From positions 30,070-94,069 of the forward strand of contig CAYGKA010000011.1 of NCBI GenBank assembly GCA_964350445.1: 64,000 nt of DNA, written 5' to 3'. This document shows, piece after piece, positions 8,018-17,216 of this stretch. A model generated the notes under the pieces. It saw nothing but the letters and a program-made list of their open reading frames with translations. It did no database searches and was not told the DNA's origin. The stretch's first letter is position 1; the number at the start of each line of letters is the position of its first letter. Origin of the DNA: Hwanghaeella sp964350445 (lineage in GTDB: Bacteria > Pseudomonadota > Alphaproteobacteria > UBA8366 > Aestuariispiraceae). Both the position numbers and the translations under genes were made by a program.

Positions 8018-9262
8018 TTATTCGGCAGCCGCCCGCTGACCGGAGACCCTCGGCAGGTCCAACGCATCCCAGACGTGGTTCAAAGCATCGATCAAACGGT
8101 CCACGGCGGCGTCGTCATGATGCGGCGTCGGCGTGACGCGCAGCCGTTCCGTCCCCTTTGCCACAGTCGGGTAATTTATCGGCTGAACGTAAATGTTGAA
8201 CTCGTTCAAAAGTATGTCAGACGCCTTCTTGCATTTCTCCGCATCACCGATCAACACGGGAACAATGTGGGTCACCGACGGTAGAATCGGGATTCCCGCC
8301 TCACGCAGGCGCGCCTTGACCGTCGCGGCCCGTTCCTGATGCCGGACCCGAATATCCTTCGCGTCACGCAGAATCTCGATGGCTTTCAGCGCACCGGCTG
8401 CGATTGCGGGCGGCAAAGCCGTCGTGAAAATGAACGGATTCCCGAAGGACCGGACGAAATCGACCAGTTCGGCCTTGGCGGCAATATACCCGCCGATCAC
8501 ACCGAAGGCCTTTCCCAGGGTCCCTTGCACGATATCAACGCGGTCCATGACGCCATCGCGCTCCGCGACTCCCGCACCGTGGTCGCCATACATGCCGACC
8601 GCATGAACCTCATCCAGAAAGGTCAGCGCATTGTGCTTTTCGGCAATCTCAAGGATTTCGGAGATCGGGGAAATATCCCCGTCCATCGAATAGACGCTTT
8701 CAAAGGCGACGATCTTCGGACGGGCCGGATCGTCGGCAGACATCAACTTATCCAAATGGGCTGGGTCATTATGGCGGAAAATACGTTTGTCGGATCGCCC
8801 CTGACGAATCCCCTCAATCATCGAATTGTGGTTTTCGCCGTCGGAATAGACGATGCAGCCCGGCAAACGCGACGCAAGTGTCGACAGGGTCGTCAGGTTC
8901 GCGACATAGCCAGACGTGAACAGCAAAGCCGCTTCCTTGCCATGCAGGGAAGCGAGCTGCCGCTCCAATTCCCCATGAAGCCGGTTGGTTCCGGAAATAT
9001 TTCGGGTCCCGCCGGCGCCCGCGCCCTGGGCCTTGATCGTTTCGATCATGGCTTCCCGCACACGGGGGTCCTGACCGATCCCAAGGTAATCGTTCGAACA
9101 CCAGACAAGGACGTCCTGTTCGCCATTTTCGGTATGGCGTTTGGCGTGCGGAAAAGAATCGGACCGGCGTTCCAGATTCGCGAAGACGCGATAATTGCCC
9201 TCTTCCCGGAGCTGGTCGAGGTTTTCCCGGAAAAACCCCAGGTAATCGCCGTCAAATGCCAT
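8018..9262 (-). CDS. hemA: 5-aminolevulinate synthase
   Basis: 414 residues, close to full length for alphaproteobacterial ALAS. The enzyme condenses glycine with succinyl-CoA to 5-aminolevulinate, the first step of haem and other tetrapyrroles, using pyridoxal phosphate. The PLP lysine is in QGTLGKAFGVIGGY (Lys251). Other hallmarks are CSNDYLGIGQ, the glycine-rich GGTRNISGTNRLHGELE, and FLDEVHAVGMYG. The ATG has a modest GGAA ribosome site. The neighbours are the pot importer and a transaminase, not other haem genes. The C4-pathway enzyme is itself a marker of alphaproteobacteria. Confidence 0.95.
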   Translation of the reverse strand: MAFDGDYLGFFRENLDQLREEGNYRVFANLERRSDSFPHAKRHTENGEQDVLVWCSNDYLGIGQDPRVREAMIETIKAQGAGAGGTRNISGTNRLHGELERQLASLHGKEAALLFTSGYVANLTTLSTLASRLPGCIVYSDGENHNSMIEGIRQGRSDKRIFRHNDPAHLDKLMSADDPARPKIVAFESVYSMDGDISPISEILEIAEKHNALTFLDEVHAVGMYGDHGAGVAERDGVMDRVDIVQGTLGKAFGVIGGYIAAKAELVDFVRSFGNPFIFTTALPPAIAAGALKAIEILRDAKDIRVRHQERAATVKARLREAGIPILPSVTHIVPVLIGDAEKCKKASDILLNEFNIYVQPINYPTVAKGTERLRVTPTPHHDDAAVDRLIDALNHVWDALDLPRVSGQRAAAE

Positions 9263-9402
9263 CAGTCATTCCAATCGTTTCGCCCATTGCCCAGCGCCGG
9301 TTGCGCCTTCGGGTACACAGCGGAAGAGGGCCGATCAAGGCAACATATTCGTGAATGAACAGGATGGCACATGGCATAATTGTCGCGCCGGTCCATCCCG
9401 CC

Positions 9403-10788
9403 TTACAAATGACCCTCGCCCTTCAGCCAAGCATAAGTTTCCTCTAAACCTTTGCCAACGGCTTCCACGATCTGATCCAACTGAGCTTCGTTGATGATCA
9501 GCGGCGGCGAAAACGCGACGGCATCGGTGCCGATCGCCCGCGTGATCACGCCGTGTTCCTGTATCCGGCCGAACAAATAAGGTGCGACGGCAAGGGCGGG
9601 GTCGAACATTTCCCGCTTCTCCTTGTCCTTTGCCAGGTGAAGCGCCGCAATCAGGCCCGTTCCACGCACTTCACCAACCAGCGGATGGTCCGCAAATTGG
9701 CGCAACCCGTCCTGAAGGCGCGGCGCGACGGCCCTTACATGGTCGAAAATCGAGCGCTCTTCATAGATTTTCAAGGTCTCCAAGGCGACGGCAACCGATA
9801 CCGGGTGTCCGGTATAGGTGTAGCCATGACCGAAAGTCCCGATCTTGCCGGAATTGTCCGAGACGACGTCCGCGACCTTGTCGTTCACCATCACCGCCGA
9901 AATCGGCAGGTAGGCGGAGGACAGCGCCTTCGCACAACTCAGGATATCCGGTTGAATGTTGAAGGTCTGCGAGCCCCAGGTATTTCCTGTCCGGCCGAAA
10001 CCGCAGATGACTTCGTCGGCGATCATCAGAACGTCGTATTTCTTGAGCACAGCCTGGACCTTCTCGAAATAGGTCCTCGGCGGCAGAATGACCCCACCGG
10101 CGCCCATGATCGGCTCGGCGATGAAGGCCGCGACGGTTTCCGGGCCTTCGTCCAAGATGCGCTTCTCAAGATTCGCGGCAAGGCGGGTGGCAAAATCCTC
10201 CTCGCTCTCGCCCGCTTCGGCGAACATCCAATGATGCGGGCAATCCACGTGCATGATGTTGGCGATCGGCAGGTCGAAGTCCGCGTGATTCGCGGGAAGA
10301 CCGGTCATACTGGCGGCCGCCACGGTGACGCCGTGATAGCCTTTGATTCGGGCCAGGATTTTCTTCTTTTCGGGCTTGCCGATGGCGTTGTGATAATACC
10401 ACACGAGCTTCACGACCGTGTCGTTCGCTTCCGAGCCGGAATTCGCGAAGAACACCTTGGACATCGGGACCGGCGCCATGTTGATCAAGCGTTCGGCCAG
10501 GTCGATCACGGGCATCGTGCTCTTATGGGCGAAGATATGATAGTAGGGCAGCTTGCGAAGCTGTTCGGTCGCCGCGTTGACCAGGCGTTCCTCGTTGAAA
10601 CCAAGCGAGGTGCACCACAGACCGGCGAGTGCTTCGATATATTCCTTGCCGCTGTCATCGTAGACATGGACGCCTTGGCCGCGCTCGATAATAAGCGGGC
10701 CCGTTTCCTTGTGCTTCTTGAGGTTCGTATAAGGGTGCATGACATAGGCAATGTCACGGCTGGCCGGCGAGTTCCCTAAATCGGTCAT
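9403..10788 (-). CDS. Class III aminotransferase, putrescine/omega-amino-acid:pyruvate type
   Basis: 461 residues from the ATG at 10788, which follows an AGGGA ribosome site. The PLP lysine is in LSCAKALSSAYLP (Lys287), with the conserved DEVICGFGRTG, FFANSGSEANDTVVK and FGHGYTYTGHP segments of fold-type I class III enzymes. Overall it resembles the SpuC/taurine-pyruvate group, which moves a terminal amino group onto pyruvate. The adjacent polyamine importer makes putrescine or a related diamine an attractive substrate, but that is inference. Beta-alanine or taurine remain possible. Confidence 0.82.
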   Translation of the reverse strand: MTDLGNSPASRDIAYVMHPYTNLKKHKETGPLIIERGQGVHVYDDSGKEYIEALAGLWCTSLGFNEERLVNAATEQLRKLPYYHIFAHKSTMPVIDLAERLINMAPVPMSKVFFANSGSEANDTVVKLVWYYHNAIGKPEKKKILARIKGYHGVTVAAASMTGLPANHADFDLPIANIMHVDCPHHWMFAEAGESEEDFATRLAANLEKRILDEGPETVAAFIAEPIMGAGGVILPPRTYFEKVQAVLKKYDVLMIADEVICGFGRTGNTWGSQTFNIQPDILSCAKALSSAYLPISAVMVNDKVADVVSDNSGKIGTFGHGYTYTGHPVSVAVALETLKIYEERSIFDHVRAVAPRLQDGLRQFADHPLVGEVRGTGLIAALHLAKDKEKREMFDPALAVAPYLFGRIQEHGVITRAIGTDAVAFSPPLIINEAQLDQIVEAVGKGLEETYAWLKGEGHL

Positions 10789-10972
10789 ATTCGTATCCCT
10801 AATCAATCCACGGGATGCGGTCGGCGCAACGCCCCGCTTCTGCCATAGAAAATGTCACTGAAAGCGCTCAATCGTATGGCTTTGCCACCGCCGAACCTTT
10901 CCGACACCCTACACAGTTTGTGGTCTCCATCTCAAGGGGAGACCGGCCTTCCGGGGGAAATGGACTATTGAT

Positions 10973-10994
10973 AAAAGGTCGCCCCACGGCGACC
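10973..10994 (-). terminator. Rho-independent terminator after the GNAT gene
   Basis: On the minus strand, 12 bases past the GNAT stop, arms GGTCGCC and GGCGACC (10977-10983 with 10988-10994) form a stem directly followed by TTTTAT. This is a compact, convincing intrinsic terminator for the ctpA-GNAT run. Confidence 0.7.
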
Positions 10995-11005
10995 GGTGTC
11001 AGCCC

Positions 11006-11530
11006 TTACCCGGCGCCGTCTTCGGCATTCCCCTCGTCCGCTTTCGCCGCCAGGGTCGCGATCTCGTCCCCTTCGATCCGGTAGGACAAGCGATCCAACT
11101 TGAAACTGTCGGTGCAGAGCATGTCGTAGAATGTCCGAGCATCGAAATCGAGCCGGGCCGCATGCCAATCGACGCGCTGCCAACCGCGTTCCAGACAAAG
11201 TTTTGCAAAGGCCGCCATCATGTTCCGGCCGATACCATTGCGCCGGTATTCTTCGAGCACGAAGACATCGCGGATGAATGCTCCATTGCCGGGGAACAGC
11301 GTCTCGTAGACGGGGCTAAATACCAAGAAGCCGATCATCCTGGCGCCGTCGAATGCACAGACCGCGTCGAAGTCCCCGGCGCCGCCCGGACCGTCAGCGG
11401 CAAGCCTTTCCATCCATTGATCGCGCGGCAATGGCTCCGCAATACCATGGAATCCCGCCATTTCGGCACAAAGATCCGTGAATTCGGCGATGTCGTCTGA
11501 TTCGAGCAGGCGATATTTGAGGGAAGCCAC
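11006..11530 (-). CDS. GNAT-family N-acetyltransferase
   Basis: 174 residues from a GTG start. The acetyl-CoA-binding motif A is seen as VLEEYRRNGIGRNMMAAF, preceded by the beta strand FIRDVF, and motif B follows (LERGWQRVDWHAARLD...ARTFYDML). It transfers acetyl from acetyl-CoA to an unidentified amine. It starts 21 bases after the ctpA stop on the same strand, so the two are probably cotranscribed and end at the hairpin at 10973-10994. The C-terminal tail is charged. The substrate cannot be read from the sequence. Confidence 0.8.
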   Translation of the reverse strand: MASLKYRLLESDDIAEFTDLCAEMAGFHGIAEPLPRDQWMERLAADGPGGAGDFDAVCAFDGARMIGFLVFSPVYETLFPGNGAFIRDVFVLEEYRRNGIGRNMMAAFAKLCLERGWQRVDWHAARLDFDARTFYDMLCTDSFKLDRLSYRIEGDEIATLAAKADEGNAEDGAG

Positions 11531-11551
11531 GGGATTGCCGACGCGCCGTTC

Positions 11552-12901
11552 TTATTGAACGACGCCGCTATTCCAATAAACCGACGGCCCGCCCGCGAGT
11601 TCTATCGCAAGCGCCAGGGCCCGGCGGAGTTGCTCATCCTCTTCCGTATCCGGATCGTCGCTGATCTCCACATCCGGTGCGATACCGCCTTCGACGGAAT
11701 GGCCATTCGGCGTGAAATAGAGCGCGGTGGTCAACTTCATGCCGCGGCGGTCGTTCAGCGGAAAGATCGTCTGAACCGAACCCTTGCCGAAACTCTTTTC
11801 ACCGACCAGCGCCGCGCGCCGGCGGTCCTGCAAAGCACCTGCGACGATTTCGGAGGCCGACGCGCTGCCCTTATTGATAAGCACGACCAGCGGCCGTTCC
11901 GTGATCAGGTCGCCGCCATGACTCTCGAATCGCTGCTCGTGGTCACGGCCTTTGGTATAGACGACGAGGCCGGCATCCAGGAACAAGTCCGCCACACGCA
12001 CCGATTGGGTCAGCAACCCGCCCGGATTGTTGCGAAGGTCGAGGACGAAAGCCAAAACCTTGTCCTGCGTCTCATCCCGAATTTTCTGGATGGCATCAGC
12101 CAGATCCGCGCCCGTATCCTCGCTGAAGCTGCTGATCCGCAGGTATCCGACTTCCCCTTCCATCCGGCTCTTGACCGAGACGACTTGGATCAGCTCGCGC
12201 CGAACGCTTACGTCGAAATCCGTCGCCCCGGCGCGCGCGATCGTCAGCAGAACCGATGTACCAGGCTCGCCACGCAGCAGATCGACCGCGTCTACAAGCG
12301 TAAGCGGTTCAATAGGCGTTCCATCCGCATGGGTGATGATATCGCCAGGCATCAGTCCGGCGCGCGCTGCCGGCGTGCCTTCGATGGGGCTGACGACCTT
12401 CAGTGGTCCGTCGCGCTTGGTGATTTCAATGCCGAGGCCACCGAACCTCCCCTTGGTCTCTTCCCGCAAGCTTTGAAAGGCCCGGCGGTCCATGTACTCG
12501 CTGTAGGGATCGAGGGAACTGAGCATCGCCTTGGTCGCAACGCCGACCAGTTGATCCGACGGCAGGTCCGGCTTTTCCTTCAGCGCGTTCTTCAACCCTT
12601 CGGTCGCGGCAGCCATCAGCGCATTGTCATCGACAGGATGGACGTAGTCTTCCTTGACGACGTCGAAGGCCTGCTCGAACAGGCGCAAATCCTGTCCCAC
12701 CACGCTGGTCGGCGCGGCGCCGGACCTGAGCGCCATGATTTCCTTTTCTAGCTTGTTCGCCGCCAACCGCGCGTCCGCGGCCGGATAACCGGCGTTTACG
12801 CAACCGACCACCCATCCCAGGACCGCACCAATCAAAATGGCGGTCACCAGACCACGGCGTCGTCCAAGCAGGTTTCGGAAACCAAGCATATTGGCTTTCA
12901 T
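11552..12901 (-). CDS. ctpA: S41-family C-terminal processing peptidase (CtpA-like), predicted lipoprotein
   Basis: 449 residues. Order: a basic N-terminus and hydrophobic segment ending in VVGC (Cys34), which fits a lipobox; a helical region; a PDZ domain at about 150-240 (GGLGIEITKRDG...GLMPGDIITHADG); then the S41 protease core. The catalytic pair appears as Ser348 in NKGSASASEI and Lys373 in GEKSFGKGSVQ. Such proteases trim periplasmic proteins from their C-termini. The ATG has a GGATCAGAG-type ribosome site. It lies 21 bases upstream of the GNAT gene. Confidence 0.88.
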   Translation of the reverse strand: MKANMLGFRNLLGRRRGLVTAILIGAVLGWVVGCVNAGYPAADARLAANKLEKEIMALRSGAAPTSVVGQDLRLFEQAFDVVKEDYVHPVDDNALMAAATEGLKNALKEKPDLPSDQLVGVATKAMLSSLDPYSEYMDRRAFQSLREETKGRFGGLGIEITKRDGPLKVVSPIEGTPAARAGLMPGDIITHADGTPIEPLTLVDAVDLLRGEPGTSVLLTIARAGATDFDVSVRRELIQVVSVKSRMEGEVGYLRISSFSEDTGADLADAIQKIRDETQDKVLAFVLDLRNNPGGLLTQSVRVADLFLDAGLVVYTKGRDHEQRFESHGGDLITERPLVVLINKGSASASEIVAGALQDRRRAALVGEKSFGKGSVQTIFPLNDRRGMKLTTALYFTPNGHSVEGGIAPDVEISDDPDTEEDEQLRRALALAIELAGGPSVYWNSGVVQ

Positions 12902-13135
12902 TCACTCTGATCCATCATTCATGGCGTCCGAATCTTGAGCATCCGGAATCGACAGCGCCGCTGCGGATTAAAACAACCCGAAGCAACCGGCCGAACTATA
13001 GCCTTTCCATGTCGGGTTTCGCCAGCATATCCGCCTGCAATCCACATACCACCAGCGATATGCGGGATTTTTCGCGTTTCCAGACAAATCGGGCGGCCCC
13101 GCGCCGGATTCAAGGCGGCAAAACGGCGCATTTAA

Positions 13136-14272
13136 TCAGGCTTCGGCCGAAATCCCGACTTCCAGAAGTTCCAACCCATCGGCAGCGCTGTCCAATGCGA
13201 AGGCCGTGCCGGCCGGAATAACCGCCGAATCGCCTGGCGTCAGATCGAATTCACCCTCGCCTTCCACCCTGAGCGCGCCGTGGCCGGACAGCGTGAACAG
13301 GAACAGGAACTCCCCCTGATGCGACGATGTCTCGGACCCGGCCTTTGCGGCAGCCGCGGCTTTCGCCACGCGGACACGGGCCAGACCATGCGTCGCAGCT
13401 TCGATCCCCAGGTCCCGGTAGGAGAACCCATCGAAACGCCAGGGATGCCAATCCACCTTGTCCGCATCATGCCGCACGAAAAACTGCCCGCCGAAATCGC
13501 GGTCTGGTTCCATTTTGCCGGTCGGCAGGGTCATCGCATGATCCACCATGGTCGGGTGTTCCGCCGGGCATCCGATTTCCACGACCTCCAGCCCATCAGA
13601 ACATTCCAGAACCCGGTGGCGGATTTCCGGCGGCTGCAGCACGCAATCACCTGCCTTCATGACGAAGGGATCGCCCTGATCCTCGTAAGCGAGCCGGACC
13701 CAACCCGCCTTGCAGTAGATCATTTGAAAGCGGACTTTGTGAAAATGCACATAGTCCGGAACCGGGCCACCAGATGGAATTTTGATGTGAGACGCGATGA
13801 AGCGACCGCCTTGCCGGTTCGGTATCAGGTCGCGGTACAGCATACCCGCCCGGCCGGCGCCCCAATCCGGCGTGTCGCCGATGGGCTGGAAGACGAAGGT
13901 TTGATCCACCGGCGGCAGGACGTAGCCCTTGTCCTTCGGGGCCACGATGATCCGCGCGCCGTTCGGGGCGGTCATGTCGATCTGCGTCGCGAAGGCCGGG
14001 TCATTGCTGGTCAGGCGCAGGGTGACCGGCGCCAGATCAAAACCCCGTTCCAGTCGAAGCCGGACGCCGTGGCCGAACACGATTGCCGTCGTCGGGCGGT
14101 CCGCCGGGTAGATCGTCTCGATCTTGAATCCCAGTTTCTCGCGGAAGAAGTCCAACGACCCGTCAAAATCCATGCAGGGCAGGACAACTTCCGCCGCTTC
14201 CATGGTTTCCGCAGCCGGGAGCCCGCCGGACCGAGCAGCGTTTTCGTGCGACGCCTGTTTCGTCACGCTCAT
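13136..14272 (-). CDS. VOC (glyoxalase)-bicupin fusion protein, function unknown
   Basis: 378 residues with three joined domains. Residues about 25-125 look like a VOC/glyoxalase half (AEVVLPCMDFDGSLDFFREKLGF). Residues about 150-235 are a first cupin with metal-type histidines (DYVHFHKVRFQM and PPEIRHRV). Residues about 300-375 are a second cupin (SGHGALRV, LTPGDSAVIPAGTAFAL) with few histidines. It is soluble. The start overlaps the stop of the upstream HisC-like gene by four bases (ATGA) with a GGAGG site, so the two are translationally coupled and probably act in one pathway. I do not recognise that pathway. Confidence 0.72.
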   Translation of the reverse strand: MSVTKQASHENAARSGGLPAAETMEAAEVVLPCMDFDGSLDFFREKLGFKIETIYPADRPTTAIVFGHGVRLRLERGFDLAPVTLRLTSNDPAFATQIDMTAPNGARIIVAPKDKGYVLPPVDQTFVFQPIGDTPDWGAGRAGMLYRDLIPNRQGGRFIASHIKIPSGGPVPDYVHFHKVRFQMIYCKAGWVRLAYEDQGDPFVMKAGDCVLQPPEIRHRVLECSDGLEVVEIGCPAEHPTMVDHAMTLPTGKMEPDRDFGGQFFVRHDADKVDWHPWRFDGFSYRDLGIEAATHGLARVRVAKAAAAAKAGSETSSHQGEFLFLFTLSGHGALRVEGEGEFDLTPGDSAVIPAGTAFALDSAADGLELLEVGISAEA

Positions 14273-15372
14273 GACACCTCCAGCTTTTTGATCGCTTCCA
14301 AGGCAATCTCCATTTCGTCTTCCGTACCGATACTGATCCGCAGGCTGCCGGGCAGTTGATAGGGGCCCATCGGCCTGACCAGCACGCCTTCCGCCATCAA
14401 GCCCTTATACAATGCCGTGGCATCAAGCGCCGCGGAAGGAGGCGGCGTCACCAGCAGGAAATTTGCCTGGCTCGGCAAAACGGTGAAGCCCAGATCCCTT
14501 TCGAGCGATCCGGCAAAGGCGTCCCGGACCCGGCGGTTCTGCGCCCGCCTTTCGTCAACCAGCGCCTGTTCCATAGCCGCCGCCTCGCTCGCCGCCAGCG
14601 ACACGCTGGACAGATTTCCCGGCCGCATCACCTTGTTAAGCACTTCCGCCACCGAGGCCGGCGCATGCGCCCAACCGACGCGCAACCCGGCCAGACCGTA
14701 GATCTTGGAGAAGGTGCGCAGCACAACCGTGTTCTCGCCGGCAAGCACAAGCTCGTCGCCCGGATCGAAATCATCCGCCGTCGCGTAATCCGCATACGCG
14801 CCGTCAATCACCAGAAGCACGTCTTCAGGCAGCCGGTCCCGGAATTCGCGCAAGTCGTTCCGTGAAACATAAGTCCCCAAAGGATTGCAAGGGTTGTCCA
14901 GAAATACGATCCGCGTCTTGCGCGTGACGGCATCCAATGCAGCCTGAAGGCCGAAGCTGAGGTGATTGGCATCGCCGGATGAAACCGCATAAACCGGTGC
15001 AGCCCCGGCCATGCGCGCGCAGATCGAGAAATAGAGATAGCCGTGGCGGCCGATGATCACTTCGTCGCCAAGGCCGGCATAGGCCTGTGCCAGAAGCGCG
15101 ATGATCTCGCTCGACCCATTGCCGCAGATGATATGCCCAGGGTCTGCCCCATAGGCGGCGGCAATTGCCTGTTTCAGCTCCGCATGAGTCACACTGGGAT
15201 AAAAATTGGCCCCCGCCATCGCTCTTCTCGCCGCTTCCTGAGCCGCGGGAGAGGGAGGTTCCGTCGCCTCGTTATTTGCCAGGGGAATGATCCGCTTTGC
15301 CCCCGGCACGGAACTCTCACCGATCGGCAGGATCGGCAGATCAAGCAGATGAGGATGTGCGCGAGGCGGCAT
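14269..15372 (-). CDS. Histidinol-phosphate aminotransferase-like PLP enzyme
   Basis: 367 residues of a fold-type I, class I/II aminotransferase in the HisC group. The PLP lysine is in RTFSKIYGLAGLRVGWA (Lys223); GNGSSEIIALLAQAY, DNPCNPLGT and IDGAYADY are the expected cofactor and substrate segments. It would transaminate histidinol phosphate, an aromatic amino acid or a related amine. There is no histidine operon here. It is coupled by a 4-base overlap to the VOC-bicupin gene, which points to a dedicated secondary pathway rather than housekeeping histidine synthesis. That inference is unproven. Confidence 0.82.
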   Translation of the reverse strand: MPPRAHPHLLDLPILPIGESSVPGAKRIIPLANNEATEPPSPAAQEAARRAMAGANFYPSVTHAELKQAIAAAYGADPGHIICGNGSSEIIALLAQAYAGLGDEVIIGRHGYLYFSICARMAGAAPVYAVSSGDANHLSFGLQAALDAVTRKTRIVFLDNPCNPLGTYVSRNDLREFRDRLPEDVLLVIDGAYADYATADDFDPGDELVLAGENTVVLRTFSKIYGLAGLRVGWAHAPASVAEVLNKVMRPGNLSSVSLAASEAAAMEQALVDERRAQNRRVRDAFAGSLERDLGFTVLPSQANFLLVTPPPSAALDATALYKGLMAEGVLVRPMGPYQLPGSLRISIGTEDEMEIALEAIKKLEVS

Positions 15373-15572
15373 GATTGAAATCCCCGGAGAAGTCTATGCG
15401 CGACCGTCGCGGCACCGGCCACAGAAAAAGCGCAGCCGAAATTCACCGTAACGGATGAACGGCATTGGATACCCCGACGCCCTTTATGAAAAGACCGAAT
15501 AGCGCACAGGACCGACTCCTGTGCTAAACAACCGCACCCGCTTTGAAAGACCCTGCGAGGCGCAAGGCCGTA

Positions 15573-17105
15573 ATGTTTGTGAATTCCGCCCGCTGGATAG
15601 GGTTTGTCGCCATGTGCCTCGGCATGTTCATGGCGATTTTGGACATTCAAATCGTCGTGACGTCGCTCCCGGCGATCAGTGCGGCACTGGAAATCCCGGC
15701 CGACAGGATGAGCTGGATCCAAACCGCGTATCTGATCGCGGAGGTGATCGCGATCCCATTGACCGGCTTTTTAACACGCTGCCTCGGCCTGCGGGGACTG
15801 TTCCTGGCATCGCTGTCCGTCTTCCTGCTGGCCTCCCTGGGATGCGCCTATTCGGTCGGCTTTGAACAATTGATCGTCGCCCGAACAATCCAGGGTTTTG
15901 CGGGCGGATGCATGATCCCGCTGGTCTTTTCCGCCGTCTTTTTGATGTTTCCGGAAAAGCAGCAGGCGTTGGCGACCACCGTCGCCGGCGGGCTTGCGGT
16001 TCTGGCGCCGACGATCGGGCCGACGATCGGCGGCTATATTACCGAAACTTTCGACTGGTCGTGGCTGTTCCTGGTCAATATTGGCCCGGGCGTTGTGTCC
16101 CTGGCCGTCGCCGCCGTCACCACCCCACGTGAAGAAGCCCGCCCCGGGTTGTTGGCGCGGCTGGATTGGGCCGGTGTGCTCTTGCTGGCCACCGGGCTCA
16201 CTTGCCTTGAGATCGGCCTAAAAGACGGACCTGCGGAGGGATGGACGGCAATTCCTGTTCTGACCTTGCTGACCGTGTCCGTCCTGGCGGCCGGTGGTTT
16301 TGTCGCCCGCAGCTTGTCGGTCGGAACACCGGTTGCCAGGCTTCGCCTATTCGCCGACCGGAACTTCGCCATAGCCTGCGGCCTCAGCTTTCTGTTCGGT
16401 ATCGGTTTATTCGCGTCGGTCTATCTGATGCCGGTCTTTCTTGGCCTCGTCCGCGGCCATGCGCCGTTTGAGATCGGCTTGACCATGCTGGTAACCGGCG
16501 CCGCGCAACTGGCCACAGCCCCAATCGCCGTGCAATTGGAACGAAAGGTCGACCCGCGGGTCTTGAGCGCGATCGGGTTCGTCGGCTTTGCGATCGGGCT
16601 GGGGATGAGCGGTTTCCAAACCACCGCTACCGATTTCGACGAGATGTTCTGGCCGCAAATCGTCCGTGGCGTGTCCATCATGTTCTGTCTGCTTCCACCC
16701 ACCCGGTTGGCGTTGGGCTTGTTGCGGCAGGAAGATATTCCCGACGGCAGCGCGCTCTTCAACCTTATGCGCAATCTTGGCGGGGCGATCGGCATCGCGC
16801 TGGTCGACACCGTTCTATGGCAGCGCGCACCGCATCATGCGGCCGAATTGGGTGACCGCGTTCTTGCAAAAGATCCTGCCGCCGCCGATTTCGTCGGCAT
16901 TCCCCTGGACATGGTGCCATCGGACGGCTCCCTACCCTCGCCTGACGTGATGTCTTTCGTTCAACCGATGTTCGAGAAGGCCGGGCTTGTCATGGCCGTC
17001 AACGAAGCATGGCTGGTGATCGCCGTGTTGACCGCCATAGGCCTGGCGCTACTGCCCCGGGCGCATGCCATGAAACCGGATGGCGGGGCCTCGCTCGGTC
17101 ACTGA
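15573..17105 (+). CDS. MFS drug-efflux transporter, DHA2 (EmrB/QacA) family
   Basis: 510 residues with about 14 membrane helices, the DHA2 pattern. Helix 1 holds MFMAILDIQIVVTSLPAI, matching the family motif LDxTIVNVALP. Motif A-like LTRCLGLRGLF and motif C-like APTIGPTIGGYI also appear. It is expected to export drugs or other amphipaths in exchange for protons. The ATG at 15573 follows AAGG; a TTG at 15543 in the same frame is less likely. No membrane-fusion protein or regulator gene adjoins it, so the partner and substrate are unknown. Confidence 0.85.
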   Translation: MFVNSARWIGFVAMCLGMFMAILDIQIVVTSLPAISAALEIPADRMSWIQTAYLIAEVIAIPLTGFLTRCLGLRGLFLASLSVFLLASLGCAYSVGFEQLIVARTIQGFAGGCMIPLVFSAVFLMFPEKQQALATTVAGGLAVLAPTIGPTIGGYITETFDWSWLFLVNIGPGVVSLAVAAVTTPREEARPGLLARLDWAGVLLLATGLTCLEIGLKDGPAEGWTAIPVLTLLTVSVLAAGGFVARSLSVGTPVARLRLFADRNFAIACGLSFLFGIGLFASVYLMPVFLGLVRGHAPFEIGLTMLVTGAAQLATAPIAVQLERKVDPRVLSAIGFVGFAIGLGMSGFQTTATDFDEMFWPQIVRGVSIMFCLLPPTRLALGLLRQEDIPDGSALFNLMRNLGGAIGIALVDTVLWQRAPHHAAELGDRVLAKDPAAADFVGIPLDMVPSDGSLPSPDVMSFVQPMFEKAGLVMAVNEAWLVIAVLTAIGLALLPRAHAMKPDGGASLGH

Positions 17106-17160
17106 CCGGCCCGACGCGAGAGCGGCACGTTCAAATCGTCACGATTCCGCGACCTCGCAA

Positions 17161-17189
17161 TTGACAATCACTCGCATTATCACTAGATG
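17161..17189 (+). promoter_or_regulatory. bfd promoter overlapped by a Fur-box-like sequence
   Basis: TTGACA (17161-17166), 17 bases, then TAGATG (17184-17189) makes a sigma-70 promoter 28 bases before bfd. Inside it, GACAAT-7 bases-ATTATC (17163-17181) fits the outer hexamers and spacing of the 19-bp Fur box, with 13 of 19 positions matching. Iron repression of bfd is expected. Confidence 0.55.
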
Positions 17190-17216
17190 TGTCGTGTGGG
17201 GTTTCGGAGGAAACGC

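Noticed and set aside
12902..13135. Short ORFs in the gap between ctpA and the VOC-bicupin gene
   Set aside because: Compositionally random products on both strands and no ribosome sites.
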